The notes below the pieces were generated by a model. That model saw only the letters and a list, made by a program, of their open reading frames with translations, did no database searches and was not told the DNA's origin. 64,000 bases of DNA from Gammaproteobacteria bacterium (lineage in GTDB: Bacteria; Pseudomonadota; Gammaproteobacteria; JAADGQ01). The translations under genes and the position numbers were made by a program. Location: the NCBI GenBank assembly GCA_021648145.1, contig JAKITI010000010.1, positions 47,456 through 111,455 on the forward strand, written 5' to 3'. How positions within the stretch are numbered: position 1 is the stretch's first letter; every line of letters begins with the position of its first letter. Positions 28,029 through 37,300 of this stretch are shown here, in pieces.

Positions 28029-28892
28029 TTATTGATTCATTTCAATAAACGTTTTTTTTATCACTTCAGCCTTATGGGTGCCAATATTTTCCACAACCAT
28101 TATTGCGGCATTTTTAAAGAGAGCGGCTCCCCACTGATTTATTTCCGACTGAGACGCTTTAAGGTAACGATTCAGATCATCATCAGCCACCGAACGATAC
28201 CCGTAGAGCATGCCCAACTGGATAGATTGCCGTGTCGGTAACATCAGTTTCATGCGCTGCTGTGTCAACTTTTTTTCCAGCTCCACTTCGGTCAGGTGAT
28301 ATTCAGGTGGCATTGCTTTATTTCTGTGGCGCTGAATAATAGCTCTTTGCATCATGATCATATCAACCTGCTCTTCCGTTAAATTCCTGGCCTCATCCAT
28401 TTGGCGTATCCACTCCAGCCGCAGGGGTGATGCTTCACGCATCATCTTATCCCCCCTCAAGCTCATTTCATATTGAGCTTGCGGCATCAGTGTCGCCAGT
28501 TCCATGGCCATCATCTCCTGCACCAAAGGTGTTTTCAGCCAGGCTAACAACTCGGAAAATTGCTTGGCATCATAATTGGCTTCAAGAGAGTCGGTGAATA
28601 TTTTTCGAATTTCAACGGCATCAAAAGCCTGAGCTATATTAGCCTCAAACTTTTCATATTTCTCCTTTTTCACCATAATATCTGTCTTGTCCGAGCTCTT
28701 TTTAGAGCCTGTCGAAGCGATGATTTCAAGCCTTTCATCCCAACCTGATTCACGGATAATCTCATCAATCATTTCTGTTTGACTATATGATTGTAGAATA
28801 TTTTTTGAAGATAAATTTTGTACAGGCGTTTGCGAGCACCCTGCGATGAGCGCAACAACAACCAAAACACCGGTCACCAGGTGGCTAGACAT
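28029..28892 (-). CDS. Lipoprotein, DUF2059-like, paralogue of the next gene upstream
   Basis: A 287-residue predicted lipoprotein (lipobox LIAGC, Cys19). The body is helical. The region around residues 225-275 (LGMLYGYRSVADDDLNRYLKASQSEINQWGAALF) resembles the DUF2059 domain, a helical module of unknown function. It shares the same segments in the same order with the protein at 28925-29842 (YEKFEANI, AKQFSELLAWLKTPL, REASPLRLE), so the two arose by tandem duplication. Function unknown. Confidence 0.75.
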   Translation of the reverse strand: MSSHLVTGVLVVVALIAGCSQTPVQNLSSKNILQSYSQTEMIDEIIRESGWDERLEIIASTGSKKSSDKTDIMVKKEKYEKFEANIAQAFDAVEIRKIFTDSLEANYDAKQFSELLAWLKTPLVQEMMAMELATLMPQAQYEMSLRGDKMMREASPLRLEWIRQMDEARNLTEEQVDMIMMQRAIIQRHRNKAMPPEYHLTEVELEKKLTQQRMKLMLPTRQSIQLGMLYGYRSVADDDLNRYLKASQSEINQWGAALFKNAAIMVVENIGTHKAEVIKKTFIEMNQ

Positions 28893-28924
28893 AAACTGGC
28901 ACTCCTTTCATCGACTCATCAGGA

Positions 28925-29842
28925 TTACTGATTCGTCTCAAGAAACGTTTTTTCCATCACCGCAGCCATCTCCTCACCCATACTTTCGGCCCATTTCAAT
29001 ATAGAACCTTTAGCCAATTCAGTGCCCCAAAGACCAATTTCTGACTGGTGAAGATCAAAATAATCATTGAGTTTTTCATCATCCACAGAGCGGTACGAAT
29101 AAACCATACTCAATTGCATATATTGCCGGGCAGGAAGCATGGATTGCATTCGCCCCTGCTCCAACATCTCTTCAAGTTGCGCTTCTGCCATGCGGTGTTC
29201 AGGGGGCATAATTTCATTCATATTACGTTGAATGGCTCCCGCTATAATCATCTGCATATCAACCATCATTTCCGTGGCACCTGTGGCTTCATCAAATTGG
29301 CGTACTAATTCAAGCCGCTCTGGTGATGCTTCGCGCATCAGTAAATCGCCTGTTTCCATCATCTCTTGGTGTGCTTCGGGTGTTTGAGATGCTAAGTCCA
29401 GAGCCTTCATTTCCTGTGCCAAAGGTGTTTTCAAAAGGGCTAAAAATTCAGGATATCGCTTGGCATCATAATGCTCATCAAGATAATCTTTAAATATTTT
29501 TCGAGTTTTAACTGGTTCGAATATCTGAATGAGATTAGCATTGAACTTCTCATAGTTCTCTATTTTTATCATGGGGGGCGGAGGCTGATTGGCACTCATT
29601 GATGTGATCATCGCAGGCATCTGCTCAATCATCTCATCCAGACCTGATTCAAGCATGATTTGATCAACGATCTCTTTTTGGCTGAGTGGCTCTGTGGTGC
29701 CTTTCGCATCAAGCGCATAACTTGCTTTCGCTTGTGAAGAGGTATGATGAGCGTGAGAAGATGAATTTTCAGTCGGGGTTTGAGCACACCCCGCGAGCAT
29801 CACAGTAGCAATAAAAATTCCGCTAGATAGACGTTTCGACAT
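28925..29842 (-). CDS. Lipoprotein, DUF2059-like, tandem paralogue
   Basis: A 305-residue predicted lipoprotein (lipobox MLAGC, Cys19). It has the same plan as its downstream neighbour: YEKFNANLIQIFEPVKTRKIF, AKRYPEFLALLKTPL, REASPERLELVRQFDEA and a DUF2059-like C-terminal part (LSMVYSYRSVDDEKLNDYF). It is methionine-rich with several MPP and EMM stretches. The 82-base gap to the second copy and the common strand suggest co-transcription. No function can be assigned. Confidence 0.75.
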   Translation of the reverse strand: MSKRLSSGIFIATVMLAGCAQTPTENSSSHAHHTSSQAKASYALDAKGTTEPLSQKEIVDQIMLESGLDEMIEQMPAMITSMSANQPPPPMIKIENYEKFNANLIQIFEPVKTRKIFKDYLDEHYDAKRYPEFLALLKTPLAQEMKALDLASQTPEAHQEMMETGDLLMREASPERLELVRQFDEATGATEMMVDMQMIIAGAIQRNMNEIMPPEHRMAEAQLEEMLEQGRMQSMLPARQYMQLSMVYSYRSVDDEKLNDYFDLHQSEIGLWGTELAKGSILKWAESMGEEMAAVMEKTFLETNQ

Positions 29843-29891
29843 GACAAAGAGACTCCTTAATGTGTTGTTATTATTTCCAAAATATTTTTAA

Positions 29892-30557
29892 CTAGATTCG
29901 ATCGGTGGTCAGAAGTTCAATCGCCAAATTGGATTCATCTGATAGCCCGAAAAATTCACGCTGAATTAAATCGGTATCCGCCCCATCAGGTAGAATCAGC
30001 AGGATTTTTCCTTTTAACTGATCATCATCGCGTGTTTCCCACATGGAGAGGAATTGATGTTGGGTAAATTTGCGATTTCCCCATGAAGGGTCACCCAATA
30101 AAACCGTGCCATTTTCACTGACTCCGCGTATCACTGAGAAGTGGTCATTATCACGATATTTCATATAGGCAATCGCGGGGACTTTAAGCTTTTTCAGCTC
30201 TTCAAAACCGAGCGCCAAGCCCATGCCTTTCATGCCATAGTCATTCACCGCTTCCGCTAAATCCTGAAAAGAGGCCGCGCCATCATCACCATGCTCATGC
30301 TTGATCAAGTCCAGCAACTCTTTTTCGGTGACATTCAAACCATAAAACCCATTCAGAATTGTCGCCGCCGATGCCGCTCCGCATGAATAATCCAAATCCT
30401 GTTTAACAATATGCTGATCCCGTAATTCTTTCCAGCTTTTAACCGAAACTTCGGTGCCGTAGGCATTGTTTGTTAACATCACATTGGCTGCGTTGGCGGT
30501 ATTTATTGCCAGACTCATCAAGATCAACAGAACTGTTTGTTTAATATTTATTATCAT
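29892..30557 (-). CDS. Exported C39-family cysteine peptidase
   Basis: A 221-residue protein with a cleavable signal peptide (about residues 1-23, ending ANA) and a papain-like C39 domain. The catalytic residues are Cys59 in DYSCGAASAATIL, His139 in NDHFSVIRG and Asp156 in LLGDPSWG. Stand-alone secreted C39 peptidases of this size occur beside outer-membrane barrel proteins and in Fap functional-amyloid operons as FapD. A truncated barrel gene lies about 700 bases upstream. No amyloid subunit gene is visible, so the substrate is unknown. Confidence 0.82.
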   Translation of the reverse strand: MIINIKQTVLLILMSLAINTANAANVMLTNNAYGTEVSVKSWKELRDQHIVKQDLDYSCGAASAATILNGFYGLNVTEKELLDLIKHEHGDDGAASFQDLAEAVNDYGMKGMGLALGFEELKKLKVPAIAYMKYRDNDHFSVIRGVSENGTVLLGDPSWGNRKFTQHQFLSMWETRDDDQLKGKILLILPDGADTDLIQREFFGLSDESNLAIELLTTDRI

Positions 30558-30591
30558 TTTTTCAAATTAATCATGTTAAGTGCTTGGATAA

Positions 30592-31020
30592 TCAAACATG
30601 ACGCTCTAAATATTCTATTAGTGGATTGCTACTTTCTACCCTTTTTTTAACTTCTTTTTTGAATAGAATTACGTCATCCAAGAATAGTGGCATCCATAGT
30701 GGTTGCTTTCCTGTTGAGTAAACGACTCTAATGTATTTAAGGCCAATTATTCTTACAGGATTAATCTGGGTAATATTATTCCACTCAACAAAACGGGATC
30801 TCCCCCAGAAATCATAAGAACTAACTCCTTCTTTTGTGACTATAATTTTAAAATAACGAATCATTGCAAAAGTGCCAATGGCAGGTAAAATTGCACTAAA
30901 AAAATAAGCCTTAACATCCACATTTAAACCATCAGTAATCAATACCAATATCGTGTAAAATGCCAACCCGTGAATTAATAAAATGCCATAAGCCGCTCTA
31001 AATGTAATATCATCTTTCAT
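30592..31020 (-). CDS. Two-helix membrane protein with PH-like domain
   Basis: Starting at ATG 31020, with a strong AGGAGGT nine bases upstream, the protein has 142 residues; the ORF is open to 31077 but that start has no such site. Two hydrophobic helices lie at about 10-30 and 38-58. A soluble part follows that looks like a bacterial PH fold (ITKEGVSSYDFWGRSRFVEWNNITQI). Function is unknown. Confidence 0.6.
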   Translation of the reverse strand: MKDDITFRAAYGILLIHGLAFYTILVLITDGLNVDVKAYFFSAILPAIGTFAMIRYFKIIVTKEGVSSYDFWGRSRFVEWNNITQINPVRIIGLKYIRVVYSTGKQPLWMPLFLDDVILFKKEVKKRVESSNPLIEYLERHV

Positions 31021-31142
31021 ATTATTGTTACCTCCTGAATTTGTATAATCGGAGCAACTAAATCCTACTACGACCAATATTTTTTAACTACATATCTATA
31101 AAAAAATATTATATATAGATTAATATGGTGTGGCTTTGTTCA

Positions 31143-31174
31143 CGTTAGGGCTCACAAGTTCATCCCAACCTACG
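31143..31174. repeat. Imperfect palindrome downstream of the truncated barrel gene
   Basis: The arms CGTTAGGGC and CCCAACCTACG form an imperfect inverted repeat of a type often dispersed between proteobacterial genes. It lies where the missing end of the barrel gene would be expected. The rest of 31078-31261 shows no gene. Confidence 0.4.
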
Positions 31175-31261
31175 TGCTAATGGGTGATGCCGATTGTTTA
31201 AATTAACGTAATTTATTATCCTTGCGTTCAGTATCTTCTATTGTTTGTATAAATAAAGATA

Positions 31262-31834
31262 TTATGGGTCTATTGCGCGGTAAGTGGTTATCCCCAGTAA
31301 CAATGATTTTCCAAAGACGATATCTTCCCCTTCAAATGCAACATTTTCAGCCAGTGCCAATTCGGAAAAGCCCAGCAGTGCTGGGGTATTATTATCATTT
31401 GAAAAGCGGTGATTCACACCAAACCACAGATCCGTGGGGCGGGTGCTGGTTGTACTTGAAAACCCATCGACATTAAATTTACGACGATCTTCTGCGATGC
31501 CAGTGATGCGGCTGTATAGCTCAGTATCCAGTGTTAATCCGTAACGCACGCCAGCGGTCATGGCTAATATGTCTGAATTGGTTCGGGCATCACCCACATT
31601 TAATGGAATAGAAATTGATTGATTTTGACCGACTTGAATCAGCCCATAACGGGCATCCGATCTTTTTCGATCACTGTTGGAGTAGGTTAGATTGAAGTCA
31701 ACACGCCAGCGGCGCTCTTCTGTGAGTAAATCTTCAATGGTCAGTGGCAGGTCTGCATAGGCCGTAGGAATCACCAGTGAACACAGTAGAAAAATTACTG
31801 CCTGGACTTTGAGCTTTGATATTCTGCATGTCAT
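31262..31834 (-). pseudogene. Truncated outer-membrane beta-barrel protein
   Basis: A signal peptide (ending TAYA) is followed by LPLTIEDLLTEERRWRVDFNLTYSNSDR and alternating beta-strands with an YGLTLDTELYSRI motif. It resembles exported barrel proteins found next to C39 peptidases. It stops at ITTYRAIDP, where the homologues I recall continue with about 90-100 further residues of barrel. No continuation is visible in the other frames downstream, where a repeat-like sequence lies instead. I read it as a gene that has lost its 3' end. Confidence 0.6.
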
Positions 31835-31960
31835 ATTATCTTCTTGTTTTTATTATTCAACAAGTGTGTCAATATTTTTTACAGTTCAATGTAAACACAC
31901 AAAAATTAAAATTGCAACACTTTAATTTGTTGCATCAGAGCTATACTAAATTAGCAGTGC

Positions 31961-33298
31961 CTATTTAAGTTCCTTCGATAATTTCAAATTATTCAGTGTT
32001 AATTCATAGGAACCCGTTTCATCTGAGTCACCGAACACAATCATACGAAATAATTCTCCACTAACAACGTCAAACTCTTTCCCACTTACATTATCAATAA
32101 TTCGACTATCCCTATCCCTTATTATACCTATAGTAATTCCATTAATTAATGAATCTACTGTAACCATCGCCATCCCTGATTCTTGTGCTATCACATCAAA
32201 ATGATCTATGTATTCCCCAGAATCTGACTGAAAATCATCTGAATCAAGCTCTCCCGAAATAGTATTTTCACCTGATGATGATGGTTTAATAGATTCCAGT
32301 GGGCAAGATTGACTGCTGTCATCTTTAAGCGTCAACTCCTCACCATTGATCTCTCCAACACAAAATTCTCCAATATCTGGACGATAAATTTCTATGGATA
32401 AAATATTATCAGGGTTATTATCAGTATGTGTTTGCAAAACTTCGCAGTATGGTAGTAATGCATTACTACCATCATCTAAGTCTGTATCTCCAGCTTTAAC
32501 AATCAGGTCGTCTGGCCTAATACCTGTTGCCTCAGCTTTACTATCACTGTTTATTGCTACGACGCGAACCCCCGTATTATTATCTATAGATGCGAATCTT
32601 CCAAAGATTCCGATTGAGGGAACATCTTCACCCAAGATCATTTTTTCAACATTTATTCTCGCAATATCTAACGAAATTGCAGCTTTACGATTGTTATCCT
32701 CTAAACCCCCAAAATTAACACCAACAACTTTTCCTGTTTGCAGTTCAATAACAGCGCCACCGGAACTGCCTGGAGAGATTGCTGCATCATGAATAAATGC
32801 ATCAACAGGGTGCAAGGGAAAACCAAATGGTTTTGGGTTTGTATTAATTATCCCTTCAAAGTAAGTATAGCTACCTTCACTATGGCTGCTTTGAGTATTT
32901 GCAGGAAAACCACCAGTTCCTATTTTTGTTCCAATCTGCGGAGTTCCTTGATACCACTCCAACCCTGCATAAGAAGAGGAATCAGCTTCTACGAGTTTTA
33001 TTACGGCCAAATCAGCACATTCATTGGCAGCCACATGAGTTGCTAATCCTGTAAACCCGGAGCCAGATATTTCTAACGTGCTTACACCTGCGACTACATG
33101 GTTATTTGTAACGATATACCCCTCATCACCGATGAAAAAACCACTACCAAGATCTATAACTTCACCATCTTCGGCTATTTGTTGTATCTTTACAGACGCT
33201 TTTTCGAGATTAGCCTTTGATACCTCCTCATCAATACATGCACTCAAAAATAAAACAGGCACTACAGGTATGAGAAGAGAAAATAGATTTTTATTCAT
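31961..33298 (-). CDS. Lipoprotein trypsin-like protease with PDZ and C-terminal PPC-like domain
   Basis: A 445-residue exported protein (lipobox LSAC, Cys21). The protease domain has His67 (TNNHVV), Asp96 (CADLAVI) and Ser178 (ISPGSSGGAV). A PDZ-like domain follows at about 235-315 (GVRVVAINSDSKAEATGIRPDDLI). The C-terminal 100 residues form a beta-rich domain ending GDSDETGSYELTL, like bacterial pre-peptidase C-terminal (PPC) domains. I chose ATG 33298 because GGAG lies seven bases upstream. Unlike MucD it has one PDZ, is lipid-anchored and stands alone. The substrate is unknown. Confidence 0.8.
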   Translation of the reverse strand: MNKNLFSLLIPVVPVLFLSACIDEEVSKANLEKASVKIQQIAEDGEVIDLGSGFFIGDEGYIVTNNHVVAGVSTLEISGSGFTGLATHVAANECADLAVIKLVEADSSSYAGLEWYQGTPQIGTKIGTGGFPANTQSSHSEGSYTYFEGIINTNPKPFGFPLHPVDAFIHDAAISPGSSGGAVIELQTGKVVGVNFGGLEDNNRKAAISLDIARINVEKMILGEDVPSIGIFGRFASIDNNTGVRVVAINSDSKAEATGIRPDDLIVKAGDTDLDDGSNALLPYCEVLQTHTDNNPDNILSIEIYRPDIGEFCVGEINGEELTLKDDSSQSCPLESIKPSSSGENTISGELDSDDFQSDSGEYIDHFDVIAQESGMAMVTVDSLINGITIGIIRDRDSRIIDNVSGKEFDVVSGELFRMIVFGDSDETGSYELTLNNLKLSKELK

Positions 33299-33419
33299 GT
33301 TCAGTCTCCACAAATATGACAAAGAAAAATTCAGTTATTGATGCTACCAGATTCATCAAAAAATACTCATAATTTTTATGAATAAAATAGTGGCAACTTA
33401 TGGCTTGAATTCAAAAAAT

Positions 33420-33893
33420 TTAAAAATCCTTCAGTATAATTTTACTCAACAACCCCTCTGAAGCCACTTCAACAAGGTCGAGAACCCGCTCGAATCCAGA
33501 CTGCCCCCCATAGTAAGGGTCAGGAACTTCTTTTTCAGACAGATCGGGGGCATAGTCTAAAAACAGCTCTATTTTATTTTGATACTCAGATGGAGCGGCT
33601 TCGATTAAATTGTCCAGATTTTCTCTATCCATGGCCAGAATATAATCAAAGTATTCGAAGTCTCTCTCTTCGACTCGCCTAGCACGATAAGCACTGATAT
33701 CTGCTTTACGTTTTGCTGAAGCCACCTGCGCTCTGCGATCAGGACTCTCTGCAATATGATATGCATGAGTGCCTGCTGAATCAATCTCAAGAGAGTTCGA
33801 CAACCCATATTGATTAACCAATTTTTGAAACATACCTTCAGCCGTTGGTGAACGACATATATTTCCCATACAAACAAAAAGAACTTTAACCAC
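33420..33893 (-). CDS. Low-molecular-weight protein-tyrosine phosphatase
   Basis: A 157-residue arsenate-reductase-fold phosphatase. The P-loop VCMGNICRSPTAEG supplies Cys8 and Arg14, and the general acid is the aspartate of VPDPYYGG near residue 127. The start is GTG at 33893. Such genes often accompany kdsB and lpxK in gammaproteobacteria, where their targets are usually unknown. Confidence 0.92.
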   Translation of the reverse strand: MVKVLFVCMGNICRSPTAEGMFQKLVNQYGLSNSLEIDSAGTHAYHIAESPDRRAQVASAKRKADISAYRARRVEERDFEYFDYILAMDRENLDNLIEAAPSEYQNKIELFLDYAPDLSEKEVPDPYYGGQSGFERVLDLVEVASEGLLSKIILKDF

Positions 33894-33980
33894 TGAGGCC
33901 CCACTTAAAAACTATATAGATTGATTTATATGCCGATTATAATTAATACTTAATGAACGTGCACATGATATTATAAACAG

Positions 33981-34244
33981 ATGAAAACAGTTTCGACACA
34001 TCAACTTCGATCGTTGATTGGCACTCATATCAATTGGCAAGATCAAGAGCATGTTATTATTGAAGTGCTGGAAGATGAAGCTGCGTTAGTGCTCAAATCC
34101 ACACAACAACCTGGAATTATTCAGCCTGATCAACATGGAGAGGCACATCGACGTGTTCCAAGTACGATCACGCTACCTGTTTACACCAATGCAGAAAAAA
34201 CTGAATTAAGCTCTGAATTTATAGAGCTGAAATTAAATTATTGA
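33981..34244 (+). CDS. Conserved hypothetical protein, 87 residues
   Basis: A short acidic soluble protein that I cannot assign. It begins MKTVSTHQLRSLIGTHINWQ and has a compact beta-rich middle (HVIIEVLEDEAALVLKS). It is the only plus-strand gene in this block, convergent with kdsB with no gap between stops. Codon use looks like the neighbours, and the family seems conserved near kdsB, but I am not certain. Confidence 0.6.
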   Translation: MKTVSTHQLRSLIGTHINWQDQEHVIIEVLEDEAALVLKSTQQPGIIQPDQHGEAHRRVPSTITLPVYTNAEKTELSSEFIELKLNY

Positions 34245-35009
34245 TTAGGAACAGTTACGAAATAATTTTCGTAACCGCTCCAGATCTTCTTCAGTATCCA
34301 CACCATGGCCGGGATGTTCCTGCACTTCAGCCACATGTATCTTTTCACCTAACCATAACGCCCTAAGTTGTTCTAAAGACTCCATTTTTTCTAAAGGACA
34401 GGGTGCGCACCTCACAAATTTTTCTAAAAAACCCGCTCGATATGCATAAAGCCCGATATGCCTATAGTGCTCAGAGCGCTCAGGTAATACCTCAGTTGAT
34501 ATTGAAAAGGCATCTCTATCCCATGGAATGGACGCACGACTAAAATAGAGTGCATAGCCATCGTGATCCATAACAACTTTTACTACATGTGGATCAAACA
34601 ACTCTGATGCACATTTGATCCGTTCACATAAGGTCGCAATACTGGCCTGATGATGAGTGGCAAGATTTTTCGCGACCTGGCGCACCAAACTTGCAGGCAT
34701 CAATGGCTCATCCCCTTGCAAATTGACCACAATGTCATCGTTTGAAAACTTCAGGTTTCGAGCCACTTCTGATAAACGATCTGTACCAGAGTGGTGCTGA
34801 TCAGAAGTCATCACAACATGGGCATCAAATCTTTGAGCCGCCAGGTAAACTCGCCTATCATCTGTAGCGATAATGACATCATCAGCGCCTGAAGCAATGG
34901 CTCGCTCATAAACATGCTGAATCATGCTTTTCCCTGCAATATCGAGTAGTGGCTTACCTGGCAGCCGCTGAGATGCATAACGTGCCGGAATAACAACTCG
35001 AAACCTCAT
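34245..35009 (-). CDS. kdsB: 3-deoxy-manno-octulosonate cytidylyltransferase
   Basis: Activates Kdo to CMP-Kdo for lipid A inner-core synthesis. The N-terminal [15 protein letters not shown] is the nucleotide-binding signature. The motif [12 protein letters not shown] and the C-terminal [15 protein letters not shown] are conserved. Length 254 is typical. Its ATG overlaps the stop of the Trm112-type gene. Confidence 0.97.
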   Translation of the reverse strand: MRFRVVIPARYASQRLPGKPLLDIAGKSMIQHVYERAIASGADDVIIATDDRRVYLAAQRFDAHVVMTSDQHHSGTDRLSEVARNLKFSNDDIVVNLQGDEPLMPASLVRQVAKNLATHHQASIATLCERIKCASELFDPHVVKVVMDHDGYALYFSRASIPWDRDAFSISTEVLPERSEHYRHIGLYAYRAGFLEKFVRCAPCPLEKMESLEQLRALWLGEKIHVAEVQEHPGHGVDTEEDLERLRKLFRNCS

Positions 35010-35188
35010 TAAACTTCTTCATCAGCATCAAGTTGGCGCGCTTCGGTTTCTAGCATAACTGGAATATCATCCTGAATTGAGTAAGCAAGTCTGCATGCTT
35101 TGCACACCAGTTCATTCGCCTCTTTTTTATATAAAATTGGCCCTTTACATACAGGGCAAACGAGAATATCTAATAGTTTTTTATCCAT
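35009..35188 (-). CDS. Trm112-family zinc-ribbon protein
   Basis: A 59-residue protein, the small Trm112/YcaR type usually found between lpxK and kdsB. It begins [18 protein letters not shown], with zinc-ribbon cysteines 11, 14, 29 and 32. The [11 protein letters not shown] ending is diagnostic. It overlaps the lpxK end and the kdsB start by a few bases on each side. Confidence 0.92.
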   Translation of the reverse strand: MDKKLLDILVCPVCKGPILYKKEANELVCKACRLAYSIQDDIPVMLETEARQLDADEEV

Positions 35189-36182
35189 GAGCTTTCTTAT
35201 TCTTCAATACGTTTGTGAGTAAATGATTTAAATGTAGACTAAATTCATGCTTCATAAAAGCATTTACAGGTAAATACCAATAATTATCCTTTGCAAATTT
35301 TTGACATTTCATTGCATCTTTTTCTGTCATCAATATTGGTGAAGAGTGATTTTCAAATTCAAAGTCACTCTCCATAAAACTGTGATGATCGGGAAATGGA
35401 TGTTCAACAATAGCCAACCCAAAGCTTTTTAAATACTTAAAAAAGCGTGACGGATAACCAATGCCAGCAACAGCATGTACTGTTTGACCCTTTAAAAAAG
35501 AGAGTGGATGTCGCACGATAGGGTCACTATTTTTTACAGCACACACTTCAACGCCATCAAGCCGCATTAAATGCTCACAACCTTTAACTGGCCCGCCATT
35601 ATTTACAATTAAATCAACCTGTTTCAGGCGACTCTTAATTTCTCGTAGTGGCCCCGCCGGTAGACAAAAAGAATTTCCAAAACGACGTTCCCCATCCACA
35701 ACAACAATTTCAATATCTCGTGCTAATGCGTAATGCTGCAAGCCATCATCACTGATAACAATATCACACTTATAATTGCCTAAAAGATATTCCACAGCCA
35801 AAGGACGGTTTCGATTGACAACAACAGGACATTGGCAACGGTGTGCAAGTAACCATGGTTCATCTCCAACAGCAGCAGGATCCGAGTGAACCGTAACAGC
35901 ACGAGATTCGTGACTCTTCGTTCCTCCATAACCCCGACTGACAATACCGGGTGAATACCCTTGTTTTTTCAAATACTGGACAAGCCAGATAACCAGTGGT
36001 GTTTTACCTGTACCACCGACCGTAATATTTCCAACAATAATCACTGGAACAGGAAAGTGCGAGACCTTGAAAATCCCAGTGCGATACAAAGCACGGCGTA
36101 TCGTTGATACCCCCCAAAAAATCAGTGATATGGGTAGTAATAACCAGAGAATCCAACTTTTGCTGTACCAAAGAGGGTTCAC
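35181..36182 (-). CDS. lpxK: Tetraacyldisaccharide 4'-kinase
   Basis: Phosphorylates the lipid A precursor at the 4' position, at the inner membrane. The N-terminal membrane helix is followed by [16 protein letters not shown] (P-loop near residues 56-62), then [10 protein letters not shown] and [10 protein letters not shown] prefer the GTG at 36182 (333 residues; E. coli LpxK has 328), just past the exbD stop. The frame is open to an ATG at 36245, which would add 21 unusual residues inside exbD. No msbA lies beside it. Confidence 0.93.
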   Translation of the reverse strand: MNPLWYSKSWILWLLLPISLIFWGVSTIRRALYRTGIFKVSHFPVPVIIVGNITVGGTGKTPLVIWLVQYLKKQGYSPGIVSRGYGGTKSHESRAVTVHSDPAAVGDEPWLLAHRCQCPVVVNRNRPLAVEYLLGNYKCDIVISDDGLQHYALARDIEIVVVDGERRFGNSFCLPAGPLREIKSRLKQVDLIVNNGGPVKGCEHLMRLDGVEVCAVKNSDPIVRHPLSFLKGQTVHAVAGIGYPSRFFKYLKSFGLAIVEHPFPDHHSFMESDFEFENHSSPILMTEKDAMKCQKFAKDNYWYLPVNAFMKHEFSLHLNHLLTNVLKNKKAHG

Positions 36183-36186
36183 CGCA

Positions 36187-36600
36187 TTATTTTGTTTGCT
36201 GCGTTGCAATTGAGATGTGTACCAATCCCAACTGGCGCGCCACATCCATCGCAGTGACTACGGATTGATGAGGTGTTTTAGCATCGGCAATAATTGTTAA
36301 ATGTGAGCTTTTTCGATCACCTAATACTTTTGTTAAAGCTGACCTTAATGTTTTAACTTGCGTATTAATTACAAGTTGTTGATTTATATAGTATCGACCA
36401 TCTTCACTGATTGTTATTTCAATAGATTGTTCATCCGTGGGCAATGTTGTCTCAGTGGCATCTGGAAGGTCAACAGAAATTTCAGTTTCTCGATTAAACG
36501 TTGTTGATACCATAAAAAATATTAGCAGTAAAAAAACAACATCAATCAATGGCGTTAAATTAATATCAAGTGATTTTCGACGGAACTGGCGCAGGTTCAC
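36187..36600 (-). CDS. exbD: ExbD/TolR-family biopolymer transport protein
   Basis: A 137-residue inner-membrane protein of a proton-driven ExbB-ExbD energy-transfer unit. One N-terminal helix contains INLTPLIDVVFLLLIFFMV, with the essential aspartate in PLIDVVF. A periplasmic domain follows. The GTG start overlaps the exbB stop (GTGA). In this LPS context its partner process is not fixed. Confidence 0.93.
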   Translation of the reverse strand: MNLRQFRRKSLDINLTPLIDVVFLLLIFFMVSTTFNRETEISVDLPDATETTLPTDEQSIEITISEDGRYYINQQLVINTQVKTLRSALTKVLGDRKSSHLTIIADAKTPHQSVVTAMDVARQLGLVHISIATQQTK

Positions 36601-37223
36601 CGTTGATTCTCCTCAATATCACGTTCGCCATGGAGAATTTCTACCATTTTGATCGACTCTTGCTCCATTGTACAAACCAACTCATCAACACGCCTTTGAA
36701 AATAGCGATGAAAAATCAGTGTGGGAATCGCTACAGTTAAACCAGCGGCAGTTGTAATCAACGCCTCTGAAATCCCTCCGGCCAGTACGGCTGGATTACC
36801 TGTACCTTGCTCTGTAATCGCTGTAAACACCTTGATCATACCAATCACCGTGCCAAGCAACCCTAACAGTGGTGTAATTGCCGCAATGGTACCCAATGTA
36901 TTCAAAAAGCGCTCCATCTCAAGCACAACATGACGACCTGTATCTTCGATACTCTCCTTCATAACCTCACGGCTATGTTTAAGATTGGATAAGCCAGATG
37001 CTAAAACACGACCTAGCGGAGAAAGTATCCGTATTTCACTGATACGTCGCTCATGAAGCTGATCATCTTTCGCGAGCTTTAGAATTTGAGGTACTAACTC
37101 TTTGGGGCAAATGCGCTTCTTTTGTAATGCCCAGAAACGTTCACAAATGATGGCAAAAGCGATCACAGAGCAAAGTATGATTGGCACCATTAACCAACCG
37201 CCGGACTGGATGAGTTCAAACAT
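36597..37223 (-). CDS. exbB: MotA/TolQ/ExbB-family proton channel protein
   Basis: A 208-residue inner-membrane protein with three helices (about residues 10-28, 105-130 and 150-172). The core LGTIAAITPLLGLLGTVIGMIKVF and GISEALITTAAGLTVAIPTLI are the family motifs. It pairs with ExbD directly downstream. Confidence 0.94.
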   Translation of the reverse strand: MFELIQSGGWLMVPIILCSVIAFAIICERFWALQKKRICPKELVPQILKLAKDDQLHERRISEIRILSPLGRVLASGLSNLKHSREVMKESIEDTGRHVVLEMERFLNTLGTIAAITPLLGLLGTVIGMIKVFTAITEQGTGNPAVLAGGISEALITTAAGLTVAIPTLIFHRYFQRRVDELVCTMEQESIKMVEILHGERDIEENQR

Positions 37224-37300
37224 ATCTTATTTTGGCCTCGAGATTATTTACATAACATGAAAGAATAGATAATACTGGATTTTCTATTGCAACAACATCC

